DNA of 64,000 bases from Helichrysum umbraculigerum. Lineage: Eukaryota > Streptophyta > Magnoliopsida > Asterales > Asteraceae. Of the stretch, positions 40,575-48,773 are shown one piece after another. Numbering within the stretch: position 1 is the stretch's first letter; the number at the start of each line of letters is the position of its first letter. The stretch lies in NCBI GenBank assembly GCA_949592205.1, contig CATIUR010000014.1, positions 2,106,501 through 2,170,500 on the forward strand. Reading direction: 5' to 3'. A program made the position numbers and the translations under genes. The notes beneath the pieces are model-generated. The model saw only the letters and a list, made by a program, of their open reading frames with translations. It was not told where the DNA came from and did no database searches.

Positions 40575-40983
40575 TGTTTGTCCCTAACCTTGGATCTAGC
40601 ACGAACCGAGTCAATCAATTGATGGCGGAAACAACAATTGACTAATCAAACAATCACACGAATAACAATACGCAATGAATATCAAACGAAACGTATTATA
40701 TTCAGTAATAATCGGTCAGATTACAGAGATTTCGACTAATTGCGTTTAGGGTTTCGTCAACCCTAAAACAGAAAACATAAAACGAATTTATACAAAATCT
40801 GGCACCTGCGACGTCACACGCTACGTCGCAGGCCCAAGCCCATGCGACGTTGGCTACGTCGCAGGCCCAAAACCTGACGTCGCACCTGCGACGTTACACG
40901 CTACGTCGCAGGAGTCAGGAAACGCAAATCTAAATACAAACTACGAGCTAGACCAACTGACAGACACTAAACATGTACCAACA
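40575..40983 (-). repeat. 5' LTR of Y with a divergent U3
   Basis: It is 409 bp, with ends TGTTGGTACATG and GGGACAAACA on the minus strand. The 208 bp nearest the primer site are identical to the Y 3' LTR. The other 200 bp (U3, from 40783) differ at 17 positions. The dyad arms are intact; changes fall in spacers or outside. Confidence 0.94.
40785..40792 (-). promoter_or_regulatory. TATA box in the Y 5' LTR
   Basis: TATAAATT on the minus strand; the other family LTRs have TATAAAAA. The change is part of the U3 divergence. Confidence 0.65.
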
Positions 40984-41293
40984 GTCCTTTTGGGCAGAGG
41001 CAGTTAGCACAGCTTGCTATGTTCAGAATATAGTATTAGTTGTTAAGCCTCATAACAAGACACCATATGAACTGTTGTTTAAGAGAAAGCCTTTGGTTAG
41101 TTTCTTAAAATCTTTTGGGTGTCCTTGTACAATCTTAAATACCAAAGATCACTTAGGTAAGTTTCAGAGTAAGGCTGATGAGGGGATATTTGTTGGTTAT
41201 TCTATTCAAAGTAAATCTTATAGGGTATTCAATCAAAGGACCAGAATCATAGAAGAATCAATGCACATCACTTTTAATGAAAACACTGTTAAT
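40984..41293 (+). pseudogene. pol: Pol of X, part 2: end of integrase core
   Basis: The piece resumes with GTCCT and continues 'FWAEAVSTACYV', 'NKTPYELLFKRKP' and 'GCPCTILNTKDHLGKF', which match Z at 45565-45850. It is open throughout. It is bounded by the Y duplication on the left and by TTAAT and Z on the right. Any open frame starting before 40984 includes Y LTR bases and is not part of X. Confidence 0.92.
41289..41293. repeat. Target site duplication TTAAT, left of Z
   Basis: TTAAT is repeated at 53201-53205 after Z. Confidence 0.95.
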
Positions 41294-41841
41294 TGTTGAG
41301 AACTGAGACACTGCTAGATTTGCTCAGAATACAAGTATTGTGCCGCTGTTAGAAGTACAACCACTGTTAGTAGTTGCCACTGCTAGTTAGTAGCTGCCGC
41401 TGTCAAGTAGTTTGTCTAACAGTGCCACTGTTAGTGTGTAGTTTGTATTTTGTATCAAGTACTCAACCACTGTTGATAATATACGAGTACTACCCCTGTT
41501 AGTGATATAGATAACCACTGTTGGTTAGATATAGTTGAATAGAGAGAATTATGGAATAGATATGATTCCATAATAGTTTGATTCTGTAAAGGACTCTATA
41601 TGTTATAAATAGAGATCCTGTAAAACCCTAGAGGGTGACGAATTCATTCTAGTTATTAGCTTCAAGGTTGTAAACCCTAACACAAATTGTGTGTTCGTAT
41701 TATTGTTAATAATATTGAAGCTTTTGATTAGATATTCTGTTATATACAAGTTTGTTCTTCAAGTTATTAATAAACTATTCCGCAAGCTTATTAATAATTA
41801 ATCAAAGTAATACATACTAAGATCTCTAGTTAGGATCATCA
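41294..41841 (+). repeat. 5' LTR of Z (548 bp)
   Basis: TGTTGAGAACTG...GGATCATCA. It differs from 52653-53200 only near the end (CTAGTTAGG versus CTAGCTGGG). It contains about nine copies of an (A/C)CACTGTTAG-like motif in its first 250 bp. Confidence 0.95.
41604..41611 (+). promoter_or_regulatory. TATA box in the Z 5' LTR
   Basis: TATAAATA in the context GTTATAAATAGAGATCC is shared with X and repeated at 52963-52970. It is the likely core promoter. Confidence 0.75.
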
Positions 41842-41843
41842 AG

Positions 41844-41855
41844 TGGTATCAGAGC
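41844..41855 (+). other. Primer binding site (tRNA-iMet), Z
   Basis: TGGTATCAGAGC, two bases after the LTR end. Confidence 0.95.
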
Positions 41856-41918
41856 TTGGTATTACTTTGATCTTGAAGAAGGTAATTAAATTTTGCAGCT
41901 TTTTCAACAAACAACAAC

Positions 41919-44548
41919 ATGTCTACTGAAACAATGGAAGGTATTCAAGCTACAAAAATCCCCTTGCTCAAACCCGATGAATTTGAGCTATGGCAGACTA
42001 GGATTAGACAATACATGTTGCTGACTGATTATATGATGTGGGAGGTGGTTACTAATGGACCAGTTTATACTAAGGATGCAGATGGTAAAAAGGAAGAAAG
42101 ACCACCACCAAAGACTGATGCAGAGAGAAAAGAAAGAGCAACAGAGTGGAAGGCATTAAGTACTCTACTTTTGTCTATTCCTAATGAGTATCAAAGGAAG
42201 TTTGAAAACTGTGAAGATGCTCAGGTTCTTATGCAAGCAATTGTTAAGAGATTTGGTGGTAATGATAACACCAAGAAGAATAAGAGATCTCTTCTCAAAC
42301 AACAGTTTGAAAACTTTGCAGGTGTAAAGTCTGAAACTCTGACTCAGACTTTTGATAGATTTCAAAAGCTTGTGGGTGATCTTGAGAATCACAATGTCAA
42401 GATTGATAAAGATGACTTGAACAGGAAGTTTCTAAGATCACTTGGTACAGATTGGAATATGTACACTGTGGGACTTAGACAAAGTCCAGATCTTGAAGAG
42501 AAAGAGATTGAAGACCTGTACAATGATCTGAGGAATTTTGAGCCTGAAGTTCTAGCGTTGAAACAGTCCAATGGTAGCTCTAACAATGCTGCTTTTGTTT
42601 CTGTTGGTGAATCTGGTAGTTGTAGCACATCTGGTGCTAATGATAATGTATTGGAAGCATTCTTTGCAAGCCATGTGAATTCATCATTAACTACAGAAGA
42701 TTTGGAGCAGGTTAGTGAAGAGGACCTGGAAGAGATGGATTTAAGATGGCAGATGGCCATGATTACAATCAGGGCAAAGAGGTTTATGCAGAGTTCTGGG
42801 AACAGAAATTTTTCTTACAAGAGAGATGGAGTAGCTGGTTTTGACAAGAGCAAGGTGGAGTGTTTCAACTGTCACAAGATGGGACACTTTGCTAGGGAGT
42901 GCAAGAGCACACAGGCTGGAGGATCTCAGAATGGATTTGTAAGAAATAATTCTGGTCCTCAAAGAAGATTGATACCAGTTCAGAACACCACTTCAGATTC
43001 ATTGGTTGCTCAAGATGGAATGGGAGGATTTGACTGGAGTGATCAGGAAGAGCTTGTAACCACAAATCAAGCTTTGATGGCTGTCACAGAAGAACCAGAG
43101 TCTTCAGACATTCCATATGAGGTACAATCTAAATTATGTTCTCCTACTTGCAAGAAAATGGTTAAATTTTATAGGGATCATAATATGGTTGTGTGTAATG
43201 AATTAAAAGCTTGTAAGGAAAAGAGTCAACATGCCACTTTAGCTATTGAAAACTTAGAAAATCAGATAAAAGCTTATGAAAAGAATGAATCTCAATTTCA
43301 TTTAGATATTAAGTATCTAAATTGGGAAAAGAAAGCTTTACAAACAAAAGTTGATATGCTAAGTGCTAAGTTGGCTGAGGCAATTTCTGATAAGGAGTCA
43401 ATAAAATTGAAAGTTGATGAATTGGAAAATGTTTCAAAAGGTGTTCAAAACTTAATCAAGTCTCAAATTCATGATAAATTAAAACTTGGATTAGGTTACA
43501 ACCTTAATGCTGTTCCTCCACCTTATAATCATACTTATTTCCCACCTAAAAGTGATTTTGTTTTAGAAACACTTAAGGTAGGTGTGTCTGAGGAGGTTAA
43601 AAGGTAGATCCAGTTGTTAATTGTGCTGATAATGTGAATTTTGATAAAGTTGAGGTATCTGATTGGACTGAGGAAGATGAGAGTGATAATGATAGCTCAT
43701 CAGGTGGTAATTCTGTAGATGGTAGTGTTAAGTCTATTACTGGTCTAGTTTCTGAACTTAATAGTACTAAACTAGAAGAGGGTAAAAAGATGTTTGTTGA
43801 GAAAGCAAAAGCTCAAATAGATCAAGTCAGGAAAACCAACAAGGCTAGTTCAGGTTTAGGGTATGTACACAAAAAGGTCAATACTGAATCAAAAGACAAG
43901 TTGAAATCTGAGTGTGATAAGTGTACATGTAAATCAAAGAAGTCTGAGTTACATACTGCAAGTAATGTGAATAAATCCATTCCCAGGGGTAATCAAAGAA
44001 ATTGGAACCAATTGGTTTCACAAAGGTTGGGTAATGGATTTGAATGTGTGAAAAGAAAGTCATGTTTTATTTGTGGTAGATATAATCATCTTCAACAGGA
44101 CTGTTACTACAATCCTAAAAATAATAGGAACAGTGGTACAGGTCATGTGTTGATAAATAAGCCTAACAGAGGCAAGGCTGCAGCCCCTGTTAATGCTACA
44201 GCAGTGCCTCTGTCAACGGCTAACAGAGGCAAGACACGAACAGGGGAGGGTTTGACCACTGTCAGGCATGGTACCTCTGCTGGTATTAAACATTTCAAAA
44301 GAATGTATATACCAAGTAAAGCTACCACTGCCAGGGTAATCAATACAAACTTAAAGGTGACCACTGTCAGACCATTAACCCCTGTTAGGTCAAAAATTGA
44401 TTGTTTTTGGAGACATAAAAATGAGTGTAAATCTGAAGTGTCCAAAACCAATGCAGCACTGAGATCAATCACTGTCAAAAGGGTTGATGTCAAAGGTGCT
44501 CATGGGAAACCCAAAGCCAAATTGGTTTGGGTTCCCAAGAAAAACTAA
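41919..44548 (+). pseudogene. gag: Gag of Z with a single frameshift
   Basis: Start is the ATG at 41919 (MSTETMEGIQATKIP). The gag domain includes 'LKPDEFELWQTRIRQYML' and 'KRFGGNDNTKKNKRSLLKQQ'. Knuckle 1 is CFNCHKMGHFAREC (42861-42902), a coiled coil covers about 43230-43470, and 'LGYNLNAVPPPYNHTYFPPKS' follows. One base is missing in an A-run at 43599-43602 compared with X, so translation stops at 43605-43607. The rest (43608-44548) is open in the other frame, with knuckle 2 CFICGRYNHLQQDC (about 44065-44104), and ends 'KLVWVPKKN', TAA. The N-terminal 562 residues can still be made. The CACTGT/CCTGTTA motif invades codons at 44180-44400. Confidence 0.93.
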
Positions 44549-44571
44549 TTGTTTTTCTCATATATGTGCAG
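44549..44571 (+). promoter_or_regulatory. Putative 3' splice acceptor at the gag/pol border of Z
   Basis: The gag stop is followed by TTGTTTTTCTCATATATGTGCAG, and pol starts at the next codon (GGC). Here pol is in a different frame from gag, unlike X and W, yet the acceptor keeps phase 0 with pol. Confidence 0.55.
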
Positions 44572-47500
44572 GGCAAGCCACCAAGCTTATGGCATATTGA
44601 TTCTGGCTGTTCAAGACACATGACTGGAGACAGGAGAAAGCTACAGGACTTTAAAGCGTTTGATGGAGGAGATGTAGCATTTGGAAGCAATCCTAAAGGA
44701 GGTAAAATCACAGGTAAAGGTAAGGTAAAAAGCAGTAAGCTCACTTTCAATGATGTTTATTATGTTGAGCAATTGAGATACAATTTGCTTAGTGTGAGTC
44801 AAATCACAGATAAGCAAAATCCTGTATATTTCACTGACACAGAATGCCTTATACTTTTTGAAAAACTCAAAATACCTGAAGATAAGATTTTAATGAGAGT
44901 TCCAAGAAAGGATAATGTATACTGTAGTGATTTAAACAAGATGGAATCTCAAAATGTTAACTGTCTCATTTCTAAAGCTACTGTATCTGAATCTGAACTA
45001 TGGCATAGGAGGATGTGTCACTTGAATTTCAAGACCATGAATAAACTTGTTAGGAATAAGCTAGTGAGAGGCTTACCTGAAAAGTTATTTGAATGTAGTG
45101 ACCACTGTGTCGCATGTCTCAAAGGCAAGCAACACAAGACCTCTTATAAGACCAAGCTTGTGAATACCAATACCACTCCCTTACACCTGTTACATATGGA
45201 TTTGTTTGGCCCTACCAATGTAGCTAGTCAAGGGAAGAAATCTTACTGTTTGGTAATAACTGATGATTACTCTAGAATGAGTTGGGTGTTCTTTCTTAGG
45301 ACTAAGGATGAGACAGGTGAAATACTTAGATCATTCATAACTAGGATTGAGAATTCAACTAATCAAAAGGTTAAGATCATCAGGTGTGATAATGGGACAG
45401 AATTTAAGAATCATGAGATGAATAAGTTCTGTGAGGATAAAGGTATAGAAAGACAGTATAGTGCACCTAGGACTCCACAACAAAATGGAGTAGCTGAGAG
45501 GAGGAATAGGACACTAATTGAGGCTGCTAGAAGCATGCTAGCAGATGCTAAACTTCCAATGTCCTTTTGGGCAGAGGCAGTTAGCACTGCTTGTTATGTT
45601 TTGAATAGGATTTTGATTATTAAACCTCATAACAAGACACCCTATGAGTTATTCTTTAAGAGAAAACCTTTGGTTAGCTTTTTAAAACCATTTGGATGTC
45701 CTTGTACTGTCTTAAATACCAGAGATCATCTTGGTAAGTTTCAGAGTAAGGTAGATGAGGGTGTATTTGTTGGATACTCTATTCAAAGCAAGGCTTATAG
45801 AGTATTTAACAAAAGGACTAGGATCATAGATGAGACCATGGATGTGACCTTTAATGAACATACATCAAATGTAGAAGGAAAAGGTCCAGAAGTTTTGTTT
45901 GATATTGATGCACTAACCCATGCTTTTAGATATCCAGATTTGTCTATTAGTGCAGATACAGATACAGGTACAGATGCAGGTAATGATGCAGGTAAAGATG
46001 GGAATTCAACCTCAAGTCAAACTAAAAAGGATGACTTGAAGTATGTATTGTTTCCTATTTGGTCTCCAGATCCTCCAGAAGCATTCCAGTTAGAGCAAGA
46101 TGAACCTTCAGATGATTCAAGTGGGTCAAGTAGCAAAAATGGTTCAAAGGAAGAAGATGGTTCAATTCCAACAGAAAATCAACCATTTACTTCAAAGGGT
46201 TCTCATATAGTTTCAGAGCATGATTCAGAAGGAGAGCCCGATTCTCCAAAATTTGTTGAACAAAGTCCTCCATTTCAAGTTTTGGAAAGGACTTCTTTGT
46301 CAGATTCTGAAGCAACTCCAAAGCCTTCAAAAGAAAGAGAGGAAAGAGAGTCTTTCTCAGACTCTGAGGTAGATAATCTATTGGGTTCTAATTTGGAAAG
46401 AGATTTACTTGATACTTCTACCTCTAAGTATTTGGTTCATAAAGATCATTCTTTGGATTTGATTATTGGTGATATTATGACTCCTGTTCAGACAAGACAT
46501 CAAACCAAGGTAAGAGAAGAAGATGTACATACTTCATTATATGTATGTTTTCTTTCTCAGATGGAACCAAAGAAGGCAGTGGAGGCTCTCAAAGATCCAA
46601 GCTGGATTGAATCTATGCAGGAAGAATTGTTGCAATTCAAACTGCAAGATGTGTGGGATTTGGTTGATCTTACAAAAGGAAAGAAAGCTATAGGCACAAG
46701 ATGGATCTTTAAGAACAAGAGAGATGAAAGAGGGATAGTGATCAAGAATAAGGCTCGGTTGGTAGCACAGGGGTACACACAGGAAGAAGGCATAGATTAT
46801 GATGATGTCTTTGCCCCTGTTGCTAGAATAGAAGCTATTAGATTATTTTTAGCTTATGCATCTTATCAGGATTTCAAAGTCTATCAAATGGATGTGAAGA
46901 GTGCTTTTCTTCATGGTCTAATTGATGATGAGGTGTATGTTTGCCAACCACCAGGGTTTGAAGATCCAACATATCCAGATAGAGTGTGCAGATTGAAGAA
47001 AGCATTGTATGGATTACATCAAGCTCCAAGAGCTTGGTATGATACTCTGTCTGAGTACTTGCTCAAGAATGGATTCAAGCGAGGTACTATTGACAAGACA
47101 TTGTTTACCAAGAGGGTTCAAAGAGATATATTGCTGGTACAGGTGTATGTTGATGATATTATTTTCGGGTCTACAAGGGATTCATTGTGCAAAGAGTTTG
47201 AGGATTTAATGCATAAGAAGTTCAAGATGAGTTCAATGGGTGAACTCACATTCTTTTTAGGATTGCAGGTCAAGCAGAAGTTAGATGGAATCTTTATTAA
47301 CCAAGGGAAGTATGTGAAAGATATTTTGAATAAATTTGGTTATAAAGATGTGAAGGTAGCTAGCACTCCCATGGAGGCACATAAACATCTTAATTCTGAT
47401 CCTGAGGGGGAGGAAGTAGATGTGCACTTATACAGGTCAATGATTGGTTCATTGATGTATTTAACTTCATCTAGACCTGATATAATGTTTGCAGTGTGTC

Positions 47501-48090
47501 TTTGTGCTAGATATCAGACCAATCCAAAGCAGTCACACATGTATGCTGTGAAGAGGATCTTTAGATACTTGAAAGGTCAACCAGACTTGGGCCTTTGGTA
47601 TGCTAAAGGATCAGATTTTGAGCTAAAGGCCTTCACAGATAGTGACTATGGTGGTGAGAATATGGATAGGAAATCGACTAGTGGAGGTTGTCAATTTCTT
47701 GGAAATAGATTAGTGTCATGGCAATGTAAAAAGCAGACCACGGTTTCCACTTCTACAGCAGAAGCAGAATATGTTGCAGCATCAAGTTGCTGTGCACAGG
47801 TTCTTTGGATTCAGAATCAAATGCTGGATTATGGTTTGACTTTCATGAACACTCCTATTTATATTGATAATACTTCTGCTATTAGTATCATTCAGAATCC
47901 AGTTAAGCATTCAAAAACCAAACACATTGAGATCAGATATCATTTTATACGAGATTGTTATGATAAAAGATTGATTCATATTTTTAAAATTCATACTGAT
48001 AATCAACTTGCAGATCTTTTTACAAAAGCATTTGATGTAGGAAGATTTACATTTTTGATAACTAATATTGGTATGATCAATCTCACGTAG
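44572..48090 (+). CDS. pol: Pol polyprotein of Z, intact
   Basis: An open frame of about 1172 codons starts at the acceptor. It has protease 'LWHIDSGCSRHMTGD' (DSG near 44599) and an integrase zinc domain 'LWHRRMCH'...'HCVACLKGKQ'. The integrase core has 'HMDLFGPT', 'CDNGTEFKN' and 'NGVAERRN' (near 45192, 45383, 45493). An acidic linker precedes RT 'YVDDIIFGS' (about 47146). RNase H keeps all three acidic sites: 'FTDSDYGG' (about 47632), 'TAEAEYVAA' and 'IDNTSAI'. All catalytic motifs are present, so this is the only complete and plausibly active pol here. No ATG opens it; the frame upstream to 44527 lacks one and overlaps gag. It could supply enzyme in trans to X-type copies. Confidence 0.95.
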   Translation, partial: GKPPSLWHIDSGCSRHMTGDRRKLQDFKAFDGGDVAFGSNPKGGKITGKGKVKSSKLTFNDVYYVEQLRYNLLSVSQITDKQNPVYFTDTECLILFEKLKIPEDKILMRVPRKDNVYCSDLNKMESQNVNCLISKATVSESELWHRRMCHLNFKTMNKLVRNKLVRGLPEKLFECSDHCVACLKGKQHKTSYKTKLVNTNTTPLHLLHMDLFGPTNVASQGKKSYCLVITDDYSRMSWVFFLRTKDETGEILRSFITRIENSTNQKVKIIRCDNGTEFKNHEMNKFCEDKGIERQYSAPRTPQQNGVAERRNRTLIEAARSMLADAKLPMSFWAEAVSTACYVLNRILIIKPHNKTPYELFFKRKPLVSFLKPFGCPCTVLNTRDHLGKFQSKVDEGVFVGYSIQSKAYRVFNKRTRIIDETMDVTFNEHTSNVEGKGPEVLFDIDALTHAFRYPDLSISADTDTGTDAGNDAGKDGNSTSSQTKKDDLKYVLFPIWSPDPPEAFQLEQDEPSDDSSGSSSKNGSKEEDGSIPTENQPFTSKGSHIVSEHDSEGEPDSPKFVEQSPPFQVLERTSLSDSEATPKPSKEREERESFSDSEVDNLLGSNLERDLLDTSTSKYLVHKDHSLDLIIGDIMTPVQTRHQTKVREEDVHTSLYVCFLSQMEPKKAVEALKDPSWIESMQEELLQFKLQDVWDLVDLTKGKKAIGTRWIFKNKRDERGIVIKNKARLVAQGYTQEEGIDYDDVFAPVARIEAIRLFLAYASYQDFKVYQMDVKSAFLHGLIDDEVYVCQPPGFEDPTYPDRVCRLKKALYGLHQAPRAWYDTLSEYLLKNGFKRGTIDKTLFTKRVQRDILLVQVYVDDIIFGSTRDSLCKEFEDLMHKKFKMSSMGELTFFLGLQVKQKLDGIFINQGKYVKDILNKFGYKDVKVASTPMEAHKHLNSDPEGEEVDVHLYRSMIGSLMYLTSSRPDIMFAVCLCARYQTNPKQSHMYAVKRIFRYLKGQPDLGLWYAKGSDFELKAFTDSDYGGENMDRKSTSGGCQFLGNRLVSWQCKKQTTVSTSTAEAEYVAASSCCAQVLWIQNQMLDYGLTFMNTPIYIDNTSAISIIQNPVKHSKTKHIEIRYHFIRDCYDKRLIHIFKIHTDNQLADLFTKAFDVGRFTFLITNIGMINLT

Positions 48091-48266
48091 TGTTTTGGTC
48101 TGGATTTGATACTAACAGGGGTAAAATATATTGTATGTGACAGGGTCAGGTGTTGCCACTGTTAGCTTCATCATGATAACAGATGGTGCCACTGTTAGTT
48201 TACCTTTGCCACTGTCAATGTATTTTAAACCCCTGCTGTATATGTGTGTAATTTAACCCCTGCTAG

Positions 48267-48292
48267 TTGTTTTTCTTAGTTTAATATTGCAG
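48267..48292 (+). promoter_or_regulatory. Putative 3' splice acceptor upstream of Z ORF3
   Basis: GTTGTTTTTCTTAGTTTAAT then ATTGCAG: a T-rich tract ending in CAG, 481 bp before the ORF3 ATG. Weaker than in W/Y because it is not adjacent to the start. Confidence 0.4.
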
Positions 48293-48369
48293 GTTTCAGC
48301 CACTGTCAAGAGACATCACTTGAGCTGGAATTTAATGTTTTATTTGTTTCTTCTTATTTTTTTTGATTA

Positions 48370-48374
<5 letters not shown>

Positions 48375-48411
<37 letters not shown>
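48375..48411 (+). repeat. A37 tract in the Z spacer
   Basis: An uninterrupted run of 37 A after a T-rich stretch, 285 bp beyond the pol stop. Confidence 0.92.
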
Positions 48412-48413
<2 letters not shown>

Positions 48414-48773
48414 CGTTGTCTAACTAAGCTAAGTTTATGCCCCTGTTAGTTCTAAGTTGGTGTTTCCTTTGTCGGATGCCCCTGCTAGACTATCAGCCTC
48501 TGCTAGCTTTGTTAGATGGTTAGAAAGGGTTGATTATAAATTGACCAAGTGAGGTACCCCTGTTGGATTTGTTTGTAAATTGTGCCCCTGTTGGGTATAA
48601 CCAGCAGTGCCACTGCTAGTTCTATTTTTAGGGCTTGGCACTGTCATCAAATAAATACTCAAATACTTCACTTTTTCAATTACGCTTTCAAAATTTTCAA
48701 AACCCTTCAATAATCGCTCTCGCTTTGAGTTGTTTATTGTAATTCACTCTTCGTTCGTTCATCAATTACATAA

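Larger units (their letters stand above)
28386..40983 (-). mobile_element. Ty1/copia element Y, sister of W, minus strand
   Basis: Y is a complete 12.6-kb element flanked by GTCCT. On its own strand it has 5' LTR 40575-40983, primer site, leader array, gag 39925-37109, pol 37084-33551, spacer, ORF3 31489-28835, polypurine tract and 3' LTR 28386-28794. Pol and ORF3 are open; gag has one stop. The two LTRs match over R/U5 but differ at 17 positions confined to U3. It is very close to W inside. Confidence 0.96.
48091..48773 (+). other. Motif-rich spacer between pol and ORF3 of Z
   Basis: It has about thirteen copies of GCCMCTGYYAG (for example GCCACTGTTAG, GCCCCTGTTAG, ACCCCTGCTAG), an A37 tract and an acceptor-like tract at 48267-48292. 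No gene is seen. Confidence 0.88.

Noticed and set aside
40973..40983. Start of the X integrase piece within Y
   Set aside because: These bases belong to the Y LTR; X resumes at the GTCCT duplication at 40984.
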